Assembly (NCBI RefSeq): GCF_023008245.1
Contig: NZ_CP090145.1
Location: 3,472,001-3,536,000, forward strand
Origin: Flavobacterium sediminilitoris
GTDB lineage: Bacteria > Bacteroidota > Bacteroidia > Flavobacteriales > Flavobacteriaceae
Direction of reading: 5' to 3'
DNA length: 64,000 nucleotides
Shown here: in pieces, positions 1 through 9,199 of the stretch
Numbering within the stretch: position 1 is the first letter of the stretch
Layout of the letters: each line of letters opens with the position of its first letter
Made by a program: the position numbers and the translations under genes
The notes under the pieces: generated by a model
Told to the model about the DNA's origin: nothing
Databases searched by the model: none
Seen by the model: only the letters and a program-made list of their open reading frames with translations

Positions 1-24
1 CATTTCGTTTGATAGTTTTTAATT

Positions 25-57
25 TTAAAGCCCAAAACTAATCATTTTGGGCTTTAA
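25..57. terminator. hairpin downstream of gyrA
   Basis: A 13-bp perfect stem (25-37 pairs with 45-57, arm TTAAAGCCCAAAA) with a 7-nt loop lies immediately after the gyrA stop codon. It is a plausible terminator for gyrA, although the minus-strand sequence after it is A-rich rather than T-rich. Bases 1-3 read CAT, which could be the ATG of a further minus-strand gene beyond the window; nothing else supports that. Confidence 0.55.
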
Positions 58-61
58 ATAA

Positions 62-2602
62 TTATTCATTTGTTTCTGTGTTTTCTGTTGAATCAAGCTC
101 TATATTGGTAATTTCTTCTGCATCTACAACTTCTGCATCTTCTTCTCTAAGAACTTTCGTTACAGCTGCAATAGAATCTTTCCCTTTAATATTAATTAAG
201 CGAACTCCTTGAGTTGCTCTTCCCATAACTCTTAAATCTGAAATTTCCATTCTAATAGTTAATCCAGACTTGTTAATAATCATTAAATCATCTTCATCTG
301 TTACAGCATTAATAGCAATTAAAGCTCCTGTTTTCTCGGTTAAATTAAGTGTTTTAACACCTTTTCCACCACGATTTGTAACTCTATAAACTGGTTCTCC
401 ATCTTCTTCTAATTTTGTACGTTTACCATAACCATTTTCGGTAACTACTAAAATTTGAGAATCATTAATATCTTTTTCATCAATTGATACCATTCCTATC
501 ACTTCATCTTTTTCATCTGCTAAAGTGATTCCACGAACTCCAGAAGCAGTTCTTCCCATTGGACGCGTCTTACTTTCTTCAAAACGAACTAATTTACCTG
601 ATTTTACTGCTAATAAAACATGGCTATTTCCTGTAGTTAATTTTGCTTCTAATAATTCGTCGTCTTCTTTAATTGTAATTGCATTAATTCCATTTTGACG
701 TGGACGAGAATATTGCTCTAAAGAAGTTTTCTTAACTTGACCTTGTTTAGTTGCCATAATCACATAGTGACTATTAATATATTCTTCATCTTTTAAATCT
801 TTAGTACAGATAAATGCTTTTACTTTATCATCTTTCTCTATATTAATCAAATTTTGGATAGCTCTTCCTTTGCTTGCTTTTGTTCCTTCAGGAATTTCAA
901 ACACTCTCATCCAATAGCATTTTCCTTTTTGAGTAAAATACATTAAGTATTGATGATTTGTTGCTACAAATAAATGTTCTAAGAAATCTTGATCTCTTGT
1001 TGCAGCACTTTTTTGCCCAACTCCACCTCTATTTTGAGTTTTATACTCTGTCAATGATGTACGTTTAATATAACCTGCATGTGATATAGTAACTACAACT
1101 TGTTCATCTGCAATTAAATCTTCAATACTTACATCTCCTCCAGCATATTCTATTATTGAACGTCTTTCATCTCCATACTTCTCTTTAATTTCTGCTAATT
1201 CAGTTTTGATAAGTTCCATTCGCAATTCTTTACTTGCTAATAATTCTTTCAATCCTGTAATTAATTTCATTATCTCATCGTATTCAGCACGAAGTTTATC
1301 TTGCTCTAGTCCTGTTAATTGACGTAAACGCATTTCTACGATGGCACGAGCTTGAATTTCCGATAATTTAAATCGTTCAATTAATTTATTTCTTGCTTCT
1401 TCCCCATCTTTAGAAGAACGAATTAATGCAATTACTTCATCAATATTATCAGAAGCAATGATTAAACCTTCTAATATGTGTGCTCTTTCTTCTGCTTTTC
1501 TTAATTCATATTGTGCTCTACGAATTACAACTTCATGACGATGTTCAACGAAATGATGAATTAAATCTTTAAGATTTAACATTTCTGGTCTTCCATTTAC
1601 AAGTGCAATATTATTCACACTAAACGAAGATTGTAATTGAGTATATTTGTATAATGTATTTAAAACTACATTTGGAACCGCATCTCTTTTTAATTCATAA
1701 ACAATTCGCATCCCATTTCTATCCGATTCATCACGAATAGTTGCAATACCTTCAATTTTTTTCTCATTAACCAAGTCAGCCGTTTTTTTAATCATGTCGG
1801 CTTTGTTAACTTGATATGGAATTTCAGTTACAATAATAGCTTCTCTATTATTTGATTCTTCAAAACCTGCTTTAGCTCGCATAACAATACGTCCTCTACC
1901 AGTTTTAAAAGCTTCTCTTACTCCTTCATATCCATAAATAACACCTCCTGTAGGAAAGTCGGGTGCTTTTACATGTTGCATTAACTCATCAATTTCAATA
2001 TCATTGTTATCAATATAAGCTAATGTTCCATCTATTACTTCTGATATATTATGAGGAGGCATATTTGTTGCCATACCTACTGCAATACCAGATGCACCGT
2101 TAATTAACAAAGTTGGAACTTTTGTAGGTAATACTTTTGGCTCTTCCAAAGAGTCATCAAAATTCAATTGAAAATCAACCGTTTCTTTTTCTATATCCGC
2201 CAACATATCTTCCGATATCTTTCGCATTCTTGCTTCGGTATAACGCATTGCTGCTGGACTATCGCCATCAACTGATCCAAAGTTACCTTGACCATCAACC
2301 ATTAAATATCGTAAACTCCACTCTTGAGCCATACGAACCATTGCATCATATACTGATGTATCTCCATGTGGATGGTACTTACCTAATACTTCTCCAACAA
2401 TCCTTGCTGATTTTTTATAAGCACTATTAGAACGAATTCCTAACTCATGCATTCCAAATAATACTCTTCGATGTACTGGTTTTAACCCGTCTCTAACATC
2501 TGGAAGCGCTCTAGATACAATAACCGACATTGAATAATCAATGTAAGCTGACTTCATTTCATCTTCAATGTTAATAGGGATTAACTTTTCTCCTTCAGAC
2601 AT
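62..2602 (-). CDS. gyrA: DNA gyrase subunit A
   Basis: This is the breakage-reunion subunit of DNA gyrase, which with GyrB introduces negative supercoils. The 846-residue length fits the family. The N-terminal winged-helix/tower part carries the active-site tyrosine at about Y121 (context AAMRYTEAR), and the C-terminal half shows the repeated beta-pinwheel blades. The GyrA-box-like element QNRGGVGQ lies near residue 527. In the quinolone region ([10 protein letters not shown]) the residue aligned with E. coli Ser83 is Thr82 and the one aligned with Asp87 is Asp86, so no classical resistance change is obvious. The acidic tail (many E, D, T) is usual for flavobacterial GyrA. It is monocistronic here, divergent from clpC, with a hairpin after the stop. 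Confidence 0.98.
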   Translation of the reverse strand: MSEGEKLIPINIEDEMKSAYIDYSMSVIVSRALPDVRDGLKPVHRRVLFGMHELGIRSNSAYKKSARIVGEVLGKYHPHGDTSVYDAMVRMAQEWSLRYLMVDGQGNFGSVDGDSPAAMRYTEARMRKISEDMLADIEKETVDFQLNFDDSLEEPKVLPTKVPTLLINGASGIAVGMATNMPPHNISEVIDGTLAYIDNNDIEIDELMQHVKAPDFPTGGVIYGYEGVREAFKTGRGRIVMRAKAGFEESNNREAIIVTEIPYQVNKADMIKKTADLVNEKKIEGIATIRDESDRNGMRIVYELKRDAVPNVVLNTLYKYTQLQSSFSVNNIALVNGRPEMLNLKDLIHHFVEHRHEVVIRRAQYELRKAEERAHILEGLIIASDNIDEVIALIRSSKDGEEARNKLIERFKLSEIQARAIVEMRLRQLTGLEQDKLRAEYDEIMKLITGLKELLASKELRMELIKTELAEIKEKYGDERRSIIEYAGGDVSIEDLIADEQVVVTISHAGYIKRTSLTEYKTQNRGGVGQKSAATRDQDFLEHLFVATNHQYLMYFTQKGKCYWMRVFEIPEGTKASKGRAIQNLINIEKDDKVKAFICTKDLKDEEYINSHYVIMATKQGQVKKTSLEQYSRPRQNGINAITIKEDDELLEAKLTTGNSHVLLAVKSGKLVRFEESKTRPMGRTASGVRGITLADEKDEVIGMVSIDEKDINDSQILVVTENGYGKRTKLEEDGEPVYRVTNRGGKGVKTLNLTEKTGALIAINAVTDEDDLMIINKSGLTIRMEISDLRVMGRATQGVRLINIKGKDSIAAVTKVLREEDAEVVDAEEITNIELDSTENTETNE

Positions 2603-2806
2603 AAGTATTTAAATTAAAATTATATTCATTTTGTTAAACGTGCCAAGATACAGCTTTTTATAATTTTCTATTTAATTTTTCAAGATAAATTTGAATGATT
2701 TATTAACAATCTTCTCTTGAAAAATGATTTTAAAAGTTTTCCACAGTATTTTTTTTTGTCATTTTTTTTTTGTCAATTAGCAATAGAAACTGAAAAGGGC
2801 ATATTT

Positions 2807-2838
2807 TTTGCTTATTCTCTCATATCTTAGTATATTTA
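2807..2838 (+). promoter_or_regulatory. clpC promoter
   Basis: TTTG at 2807-2810, a 20-nt spacer, and TATATTTA at 2831-2838 match the Bacteroidota housekeeping promoter with one mismatch. The predicted transcript start near 2842 lies upstream of the ATG at 2859. It lies downstream of an in-frame ATG at 2808, which decides the clpC start. Confidence 0.6.
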
Positions 2839-2858
2839 CACCTACAATTTTGATTAAA

Positions 2859-5405
2859 ATGGACGATAATTTTTCACCAAGAGTAAAGGATGTTATTTCC
2901 TACAGTAAAGAAGAAGCTTTACGTTTAGGTCATGATTTCATTGGAACAGAACATTTAATGCTAGGACTTCTTAGAGAAGGTCAAGGTAAAGCTATGGCTA
3001 TTTTAAACAATTTAACTGTAGATTTTGATCATTTAAGAAAAAAAGTTGAAGTCTTAAGTCCAGCAAATTCAATAGGAATTCAAAATAATGACAAAAAGAA
3101 TTTACACCTTACTCGACAAGCAGAAAGGGCTTTAAAAACTACTTTTTTAGAAGCCAAATTATATAACAGCTCTACAATAAGTACGGCACATTTATTATTA
3201 TGCATATTAAGAAATGAAAACGACCCTACTACAAAATTGTTAAACAAATTAAAAATAGATTACGAATCTGTTAAAGACCAATATACAGCAATGATAACAA
3301 ACGAAAATGATTATATAGAAAACCTTCCTAAGGCTGAATTTAATGATGATGCAGGTCAGGAAGAAGGTACTCGTGAAGGCGGATTTAATAATCCACCTTC
3401 AGGAAATAAGACAAATAAAAAATCAAAAACACCAGTTTTAGATAATTTTGGAAGAGATTTAACTGAATTAGCTGAAGAAGGAAAATTAGATCCTGTAGTT
3501 GGTCGTGAAAAAGAAATCGAACGTGTTTCACAAATTTTAAGTCGAAGAAAGAAAAACAATCCTCTTCTTATTGGTGAACCAGGAGTAGGAAAATCAGCTA
3601 TTGCAGAAGGTTTAGCTTTAAGAATTATAAAGAAGAAAGTTTCAAGAATTCTTTTCAATAAACGTGTTGTAACATTAGATTTGGCTAGCTTAGTTGCTGG
3701 TACAAAATATCGTGGGCAATTTGAAGAGCGAATGAAAGCTGTAATGAATGAATTAGAAAAAAATGATGACATTATTCTTTTCATAGATGAAATTCATACA
3801 ATTGTAGGAGCTGGAGGCGCGACAGGATCTTTAGATGCTTCTAACATGTTTAAACCTGCTTTAGCTAGAGGAGAAATACAATGTGTTGGAGCTACTACCC
3901 TAGATGAATATCGTCAATATATAGAAAAAGATGGTGCATTAGAAAGACGTTTTCAAAAAGTAATTATAGAACCAACTTCTGTTGAAGAAACAATTACAAT
4001 ATTAAACAATATTAAAAGTAAATATGAAGACCATCACAATGTAACATACACAGATGAAGCTATAGAAGCATGTGTTAAGCTTACAAATAGATATATGACT
4101 GAAAGGTTTTTACCAGACAAAGCTATTGATGCTCTAGACGAAGCTGGTTCAAGAGTTCACATTACAAATATTGATGTTCCAAAGCAAATTTTAGAATTGG
4201 AACGTCAGTTAGAAGAAGTTAGAGAACTTAAAAACACAGTTGTAAAAAAACAAAAATATGAAGAAGCCGCTAAACTTAGAGATGATGAAAAACGCATCGA
4301 AAAAGAATTAGCAATTGCGCAAGAACAATGGGAAGAAGATGCAAAAAACAATCGAGTAACTGTCACAGAAGACAATGTGGCAGACGTTGTCTCAATGATG
4401 ACAGGAATTCCTGTCAACAGAATTGCTCAAACCGAAAGTAATAAATTAGCAAAACTTCCAGAATTAATAAAAGGAAAAGTAATTGGGCAAAATGATGCTG
4501 TTGAAAAAATTGCAAAAGCAATTCAGCGCAATAGAGCTGGATTAAAAGATCCTAACAAACCTATTGGTTCTTTCATTTTCTTAGGGCAAACAGGTGTTGG
4601 AAAAACTCAATTAGCGAAAGTTCTTGCTAAAGAATTATTCGATTCTGAAGATGCACTTGTTCGTGTTGATATGAGTGAATACATGGAGAAATTTGCTATT
4701 TCAAGATTAGTTGGTGCTCCTCCAGGATATGTTGGTTATGAAGAAGGAGGACAATTAACAGAAAAAGTACGTAGAAAACCTTATTGTGTAGTGCTTCTTG
4801 ATGAAATTGAAAAAGCACATCCAGATGTGTTTAATATGATGCTTCAAGTTTTAGACGACGGACATTTAACCGACAGTTTGGGTCGAAAAATTGACTTTAG
4901 AAATACTATCATTATCATGACATCAAATGTTGGTGCTCGTCAATTAAAAGATTTTGGTCAAGGAGTAGGATTTGGTACTGCTTCAAAAATTTCTCAAGCT
5001 GGAGATAACTCTAAAGGAATTATTGAAAATGCATTAAAAAAAGCATTCGCTCCTGAATTCTTAAATAGAATTGATGATGTAATAGTATTTAATGCTCTTG
5101 AAAAAGAAGATATTGATTTAATAATTGATATTGAAATGGATAAACTGTATTTAAGAGTAAAAGACTTAGGATATGATTTAAAACTTTCTGAAAAAGCTAA
5201 AGACTATATTGCCGATAAAGGATTTGATAAACAATTTGGAGCTCGACCACTAAAAAGAGCTATTCAAAAGTATGTTGAAGATGCCTTAGCAGAAGAAATT
5301 ATAACTTCTAAAATTCATGAAGGCGACGAAATTTTTATGGATTTAAATGAGACAACAAACGAGCTCACTATAGAAATAAAAAAATCTGAAAAACCTACTA
5401 ATTAG
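2859..5405 (+). CDS. clpC: ATP-dependent Clp protease ATP-binding subunit ClpC
   Basis: This Hsp100 AAA+ unfoldase feeds substrates to ClpP and disaggregates proteins. From the ATG at 2859 it is 848 residues. It has a double Clp-N repeat (about 1-150), a first AAA module with Walker A GEPGVGKS (about 239-246), a UVR-like coiled middle segment ([16 protein letters not shown]) that distinguishes ClpC from ClpB and ClpA, a second AAA module with Walker A GQTGVGKT (about 576-583), and a ClpB-type D2-small domain. An in-frame ATG at 2808 lies inside the promoter and encodes a hydrophobic extension not typical of ClpC, so 2859 is preferred. A terminator palindrome overlaps the last codons. The gene diverges from gyrA. 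Confidence 0.96.
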   Translation: MDDNFSPRVKDVISYSKEEALRLGHDFIGTEHLMLGLLREGQGKAMAILNNLTVDFDHLRKKVEVLSPANSIGIQNNDKKNLHLTRQAERALKTTFLEAKLYNSSTISTAHLLLCILRNENDPTTKLLNKLKIDYESVKDQYTAMITNENDYIENLPKAEFNDDAGQEEGTREGGFNNPPSGNKTNKKSKTPVLDNFGRDLTELAEEGKLDPVVGREKEIERVSQILSRRKKNNPLLIGEPGVGKSAIAEGLALRIIKKKVSRILFNKRVVTLDLASLVAGTKYRGQFEERMKAVMNELEKNDDIILFIDEIHTIVGAGGATGSLDASNMFKPALARGEIQCVGATTLDEYRQYIEKDGALERRFQKVIIEPTSVEETITILNNIKSKYEDHHNVTYTDEAIEACVKLTNRYMTERFLPDKAIDALDEAGSRVHITNIDVPKQILELERQLEEVRELKNTVVKKQKYEEAAKLRDDEKRIEKELAIAQEQWEEDAKNNRVTVTEDNVADVVSMMTGIPVNRIAQTESNKLAKLPELIKGKVIGQNDAVEKIAKAIQRNRAGLKDPNKPIGSFIFLGQTGVGKTQLAKVLAKELFDSEDALVRVDMSEYMEKFAISRLVGAPPGYVGYEEGGQLTEKVRRKPYCVVLLDEIEKAHPDVFNMMLQVLDDGHLTDSLGRKIDFRNTIIIMTSNVGARQLKDFGQGVGFGTASKISQAGDNSKGIIENALKKAFAPEFLNRIDDVIVFNALEKEDIDLIIDIEMDKLYLRVKDLGYDLKLSEKAKDYIADKGFDKQFGARPLKRAIQKYVEDALAEEIITSKIHEGDEIFMDLNETTNELTIEIKKSEKPTN

Positions 5406-5418
5406 TAGGTTTTTCTTT
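5389..5418 (+). terminator. clpC terminator
   Basis: A near-perfect palindrome (arm AAAAACCTACTAA, 5389-5401, pairing with 5402-5414) is followed by a T-rich run. It overlaps the clpC stop codon at 5403-5405. Confidence 0.8.
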
Positions 5419-5475
5419 TCTTTACTAAATATTTAAAAAAAAGTATTACATTAGAAATAAATTTTACAATATAAA

Positions 5476-6843
5476 ATGCAAGATAAAGTAATCGTTGGAA
5501 GCGAAGAATGGTGTTCCCTTCCTACATTAGGTATTCCAACAATAAAAGCACGTGTAGATTCAGGAGCTAAAACATCTGCTTTACACGCAACAAATATTAA
5601 AACATTTCAAAAAGACAGTGAAGCTTGGGTAAAGTTCGATATAAACCCTATTCAAAACAATGCAAAAACAGTAATTCATTGTGAAGCTAAATTAGTAGAT
5701 CAAAGAATTGTAAAAAGCTCAAGTGGATATCGTGAAAAAAGACATGTAATAAAAACCCATCTTGAAATTGGTGGAAAAAAATGGGATATTGAACTTACTC
5801 TTACTAATAGAGATTCAATGGGATTCCGAATGCTTTTAGGAAGAGAAGCAATGTCTGGAAGGATATTAGTTGATCCTGAAAAAAAATATGTATTAGGACA
5901 ACCGTCAAATGAAAAACTAAAAGAATTTTATTATGACAATTCAAACATCAAACAAGGACTTAGAATAGGTCTTCTTGCAAGTAATCCAGAATTATATAGT
6001 AACAAAAGAATTATTGAAGCAGGTGAAATGCGTGGACATGAGATGCACTTCTTAAATTTAAAATACTGCTACATGAAATTAGATGCTGACACACCTGAAA
6101 TTCATTATCGAGGTGGAAAGGTTTTAAATGATTTTGATGCTGTAATTCCTAGAATTAGACCTAGCATGACTTATTATGGTTGCGCTTTAACTCGACAATT
6201 TGAGGCTTTAAAAGTTTTTGCATTAAATAACGCAGCCGCAATTACACAATCAAGAGATAAATTATTTTCACTTCAATTATTATTAAATAATGGTGTTGAT
6301 ATTCCAACAACTGGATTTGCAAACTCTCCATTAGATACTGATGACTTAATTAAAATGGTTGGTGGTTCTCCATTAATTGTAAAATTACTTGAAGGAACAC
6401 AAGGTAAAGGAGTAGTATTAGCAGAAACAAAAAAAGCAGCTGAATCTGTAATAAATGCCTTTAAAAGCTTAAATGCTAATATATTAGTACAAGAATTTAT
6501 TAAAGAAGCAAACGGAAAAGATTTACGATTATTTGTTGTAGATGGAAAAGTTGTAGCAGCAATGCAAAGAGAAGCTGCTCCAGGTGAATTTAGGGCAAAT
6601 ATTCACATGGGAGGAACTGCATCTGTTGTAAAAGTAACTTCTGAAGAAAAGAAAATTGCGATAAAAGCTGCAAAAGCTATGGATTTAAAAGTTGCTGGTG
6701 TCGACATTATTCGTTCATCTAAAGGTCCTTTATTATTAGAAGTTAATTCATCTCCTGGACTTGAAGGAATCGAAGGTGCAACACAAAAAGATATTGCAGG
6801 AGAAATGATTAAAGCAATTGAGAAAAATTTTAAATGGAAATAA
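5476..6843 (+). CDS. RimK-type ATP-grasp ligase fused to an N-terminal RimB/zinc-protease-like domain
   Basis: The protein has two parts. Residues about 1-140 resemble the retropepsin-like 'ATP-dependent zinc protease' (RimB) family, with the signature [12 protein letters not shown] (Asp28) and LLGREAM. Residues about 150-455 are a RimK-type ATP-grasp ligase, with [32 protein letters not shown] and the metal/ATP site [14 protein letters not shown]. In proteobacteria RimK adds glutamates to ribosomal protein S6 and RimB trims or regulates them; here both are one chain. The ligase substrate cannot be deduced from sequence. It sits alone between clpC and a DUF1304 gene and is followed by a long hairpin. 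Confidence is high for the domains and moderate for the ribosomal role. Confidence 0.88.
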   Translation: MQDKVIVGSEEWCSLPTLGIPTIKARVDSGAKTSALHATNIKTFQKDSEAWVKFDINPIQNNAKTVIHCEAKLVDQRIVKSSSGYREKRHVIKTHLEIGGKKWDIELTLTNRDSMGFRMLLGREAMSGRILVDPEKKYVLGQPSNEKLKEFYYDNSNIKQGLRIGLLASNPELYSNKRIIEAGEMRGHEMHFLNLKYCYMKLDADTPEIHYRGGKVLNDFDAVIPRIRPSMTYYGCALTRQFEALKVFALNNAAAITQSRDKLFSLQLLLNNGVDIPTTGFANSPLDTDDLIKMVGGSPLIVKLLEGTQGKGVVLAETKKAAESVINAFKSLNANILVQEFIKEANGKDLRLFVVDGKVVAAMQREAAPGEFRANIHMGGTASVVKVTSEEKKIAIKAAKAMDLKVAGVDIIRSSKGPLLLEVNSSPGLEGIEGATQKDIAGEMIKAIEKNFKWK

Positions 6844-6846
6844 AAA

Positions 6847-6893
6847 ATTACTAGAACCCAATTATAAGAACTATTATTTTGGGTTCTAATAAT
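6847..6893 (+). terminator. hairpin after the rimK fusion
   Basis: A 14-bp stem with one mismatch (6847-6860 with 6880-6893, core TAGAACCCA) encloses a 19-nt loop and directly follows the stop codon. It is a probable terminator or processing hairpin, and it lies in the short 5' region of the next gene. Confidence 0.6.
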
Positions 6894-6926
6894 TTAAACA
6901 TACATATATATTTTAAACTAAAAATT

Positions 6927-7301
6927 ATGAATCTTATTTCACAAATTATTATTGCTTTTGTAGCACTACTCCATTTCTATTTTTTATGGTTAGAAATGTT
7001 TGCTTGGACAACAAAAGCTCCAAAAGTATTCCGAAATTTTCCAAAAGATTTATTTGGAAAAACGAAAACTATGGCTGCAAATCAAGGATTATATAATGGT
7101 TTTCTTGCCGCAGGATTACTTTGGTCATTAACAATAAAAAACCCTATATGGAGTCAGAAAATTGCAATTTTCTTTTTAAGTTGTGTTTTAATAGCTGGAA
7201 TATATGGTGCCATATCAGTTTCAAAAAAGATCTTCTACGTTCAAGGTATTCCAGCTATTTTAGGGCTAATTAGTGTTTTATTTTTAAAAGGATTATTGTA
7301 A
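6927..7301 (+). CDS. DUF1304 family small membrane protein
   Basis: A 124-residue protein with about four transmembrane helices matches the DUF1304 pattern, including the N-terminal WLEMFAWTTKAPKVF segment and a conserved NQGLYNGFLAAGL helix. Function is unknown for the family. The ATG at 6927 is preferred to an upstream start at 6879, because the extension would lie in the terminator hairpin. It converges on hutH with a 9-nt tail-to-tail overlap. Confidence 0.85.
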   Translation: MNLISQIIIAFVALLHFYFLWLEMFAWTTKAPKVFRNFPKDLFGKTKTMAANQGLYNGFLAAGLLWSLTIKNPIWSQKIAIFFLSCVLIAGIYGAISVSKKIFYVQGIPAILGLISVLFLKGLL

Positions 7302-8801
7302 AACCTCACTGTCTATTTGAAAACTCATCAAAAAAGCAATTGATTTTTCAATATCATAATGTAAAATTCTATCTTCACTAACAAATGAAACCTCATCACG
7401 ATATGCTTTTATAAACATTTCAATAAACTCACTCGATTTTAAAGGTCTTCTAAACTCTATTGCTTGTGATGCATTTAATAACTCTATTGCTAAAATACGC
7501 TCTAAGTTTTCAATAATTCTTAATGTTTTTGTCGCTGCATTTGCCCCCATACTAACATGATCTTCCTGACCATTACTTGAAACAATACTATCAATACTTG
7601 CTGGCGTAGCTAACTGCTTATTTTGACTTACAATACTAGCTGCTGTATATTGAGGAATCATAAATCCTGAATTTAATCCTGGATCACTAACTAAAAATGC
7701 TGGTAACTCTCTTAAACCAGATATCAATTGATATGTTCTTCTTTCTGAAATACTTCCTAGCTCTGCCAAAGCAATTCCTAGAAAATCTAATGCCAACGCT
7801 AAAGGTTGCCCATGAAAATTACCTCCTGAAATAATTTGATCTTCTCCTACAAAAATATTTGGGTTATCTGTTACCGAATTAATCTCTGTACGAAAAACTT
7901 TTTTCACATAATCAATTGTATCTTTACTTGCTCCATGAACTTGTGGAATACATCTAAAAGAATATGGATCTTGCACATGTTTCTTTACTTTTGCAATAAT
8001 TTCACTATCTTCCAGTAAATCTCGCATTCTTTCGGCTGTAACTATTTGACCTTTATGCGGTCTAACCATATGAATTAATTCATTAAATGGTTCTATCCTT
8101 CCATCAAACCCTTCTAAGGAAACAGCTCCTATAATATCCGCTAAATAAGATAACTTACTAGCCTTTATAAGAATATGAACACCATAAGCGGCCATAAATT
8201 GAGTCCCATTTAATAAAGCTAATCCTTCTTTTGACTGAAGAACTATTGGCTTCCAATTCATATTTTCAAGAATCTTAGATGCTGGTTGTCTAAATCCATC
8301 TTTATAAACTTCTCCTTCCCCAATTAAAGGTAAAGATAAATGTGCTAAAGGTGCCAAATCTCCACTTGCTCCTAAAGAACCTTGCGTATAAATTACTGGT
8401 AATATATCATTATTATAAAAACCTATCAATCGCTCAACTGTTTCAAGTTGAACACCTGAATGTCCATAACTTAATGATTGTATTTTTAACAATAACATTA
8501 TTTTTACTATCTCTTGTGGAACTTCTTCACCTGTACCACAAGCATGAGATTTTACTAAGTTTTCTTGTAATTTTGATAAATTCTCATTTGAAATTTTCAC
8601 ATTACATAATGAACCAAATCCTGTATTTATTCCATAAATAGGGTTGTCATTCAATTTAAGCTTATCATCTAAATATGATCTACATTTAACGATATTTGCT
8701 CTTGCTTCTTCTGATAATTCTAATTTTAAATCATACGAAATAATTTCATTAATCTTTTCTATTGATAATAAATCTGAACTTATATAGTGTACTGTTTCCA
8801 T
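7293..8801 (-). CDS. hutH: histidine ammonia-lyase
   Basis: The enzyme deaminates L-histidine to urocanate, the first step of histidine degradation. The MIO prosthetic group would form autocatalytically from the Ala-Ser-Gly triplet in GSLGASGDLAPLAH, at about residues 145-147. The catalytic IYGINTGFG, the RTYQLISGL region and SMGANAATKT match the family, and the 502-residue length is usual. The reading frame extends seven codons upstream to a TTG at 8822; the ATG at 8801 is chosen. No other hut gene is adjacent. A related lyase specificity (for example tyrosine) is less likely but cannot be excluded from sequence alone. Confidence 0.93.
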   Translation of the reverse strand: METVHYISSDLLSIEKINEIISYDLKLELSEEARANIVKCRSYLDDKLKLNDNPIYGINTGFGSLCNVKISNENLSKLQENLVKSHACGTGEEVPQEIVKIMLLLKIQSLSYGHSGVQLETVERLIGFYNNDILPVIYTQGSLGASGDLAPLAHLSLPLIGEGEVYKDGFRQPASKILENMNWKPIVLQSKEGLALLNGTQFMAAYGVHILIKASKLSYLADIIGAVSLEGFDGRIEPFNELIHMVRPHKGQIVTAERMRDLLEDSEIIAKVKKHVQDPYSFRCIPQVHGASKDTIDYVKKVFRTEINSVTDNPNIFVGEDQIISGGNFHGQPLALALDFLGIALAELGSISERRTYQLISGLRELPAFLVSDPGLNSGFMIPQYTAASIVSQNKQLATPASIDSIVSSNGQEDHVSMGANAATKTLRIIENLERILAIELLNASQAIEFRRPLKSSEFIEMFIKAYRDEVSFVSEDRILHYDIEKSIAFLMSFQIDSEVLQ

Positions 8802-8995
8802 TTCAAAAATTTTAAAGTCCAAAATTCCGTAAACAATTGTTAAGAAACAACATTTTTAACTACTATTTTAATGCATTATTATTAATCTGATATTTAGAAT
8901 TTTACAAAAAACGCATTTTAACAAGTAAGTAAAGTTTAAAAGATAATAAAATCAAAAAAAAATAACAAAAAGTTCTCAATAAGCATAATTTGTCA

Positions 8996-9003
8996 TATAT
9001 TTG
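8996..9003 (+). promoter_or_regulatory. candidate -7 box for the thr operon
   Basis: TATATTTG matches the TAnnTTTG consensus exactly. No good TTTG lies 19-20 nt upstream. If this is the promoter, transcription would begin around 9007-9008, at or next to the leader-peptide ATG, giving an almost leaderless leader ORF. A second, weaker candidate (TAATTTG) ends at 8992. Confidence 0.4.
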
Positions 9004-9007
9004 ATTG

Positions 9008-9109
9008 ATGTTTAATAACAAAAGAACATATTCTTCAATAAATACAATCAAAAATTTGATTGTATCTTTTGCTATTACAACAACTTCTACAATCATTACT
9101 ACCCCTTAA
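9008..9109 (+). CDS. thrL: predicted threonine operon leader peptide (33 aa)
   Basis: This short ORF ends 90 nt upstream of thrA. Its product begins MFNNKRTYSSINT and its last eleven residues are ITTTSTIITTP, i.e. six Thr and three Ile. That is the composition expected of a thr attenuator leader; the E. coli thr leader is likewise a run of Thr and Ile. The stop codon falls in the loop of a GC-rich palindrome (9100-9115). The identification is by position and composition, not homology. An antisense ORF at 8902-9096 overlaps it and is judged spurious. Confidence 0.7.
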   Translation: MFNNKRTYSSINTIKNLIVSFAITTTSTIITTP

Positions 9110-9150
9110 GGGGTAAATCATTTCATATAATCCCGTATTATATATTTTTC
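9042..9150 (+). promoter_or_regulatory. thr operon attenuator-like RNA structures
   Basis: Several mutually exclusive stems can be drawn. Segment 9055-9065 (containing GATTGTA) pairs with 9042-9052 in an 11-bp stem. Its core 9057-9064 can instead pair with 9088-9095 (TACAATCA), which covers the Thr/Ile codons. Downstream, TACCCCTTAAGGGGTA (9100-9115) forms a 6-bp GC-rich stem around the leader stop codon. An AT-only stem (9125-9131 with 9137-9143) is followed by TTTTT at 9145-9149. The pattern suits ribosome-position-dependent switching, but which stem acts as terminator is not clear from inspection. Confidence 0.5.
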
Positions 9151-9199
9151 ATTTGAAAGATATACTTCTTATTATATTTTATTTTCAAAAAACATCAAA

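Noticed and set aside
1..3. CAT as a possible start codon of a minus-strand gene
   Set aside because: Three bases at the window edge cannot support a gene call; noted only because it is plausibly placed after gyrA.
2808..2858. N-terminal extension of clpC from ATG 2808
   Set aside because: The promoter boxes lie across it, and it adds a hydrophobic stretch not typical of ClpC.
3356..3784. Minus-strand 142-residue ORF within clpC
   Set aside because: Shadow frame of clpC; the sense frame is fully explained by a conserved AAA+ protein.
8902..9096. Minus-strand 64-residue ORF
   Set aside because: It is hydrophobic low-complexity sequence antisense to the thr leader ORF, with no family resemblance; the leader on the plus strand explains the region better.
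9100..9115. Palindrome TACCCCTTAAGGGGTA as an operator
   Set aside because: It could bind a dimeric regulator, but its overlap with the leader stop codon and the alternative stems makes an RNA role more likely; not decidable by eye.
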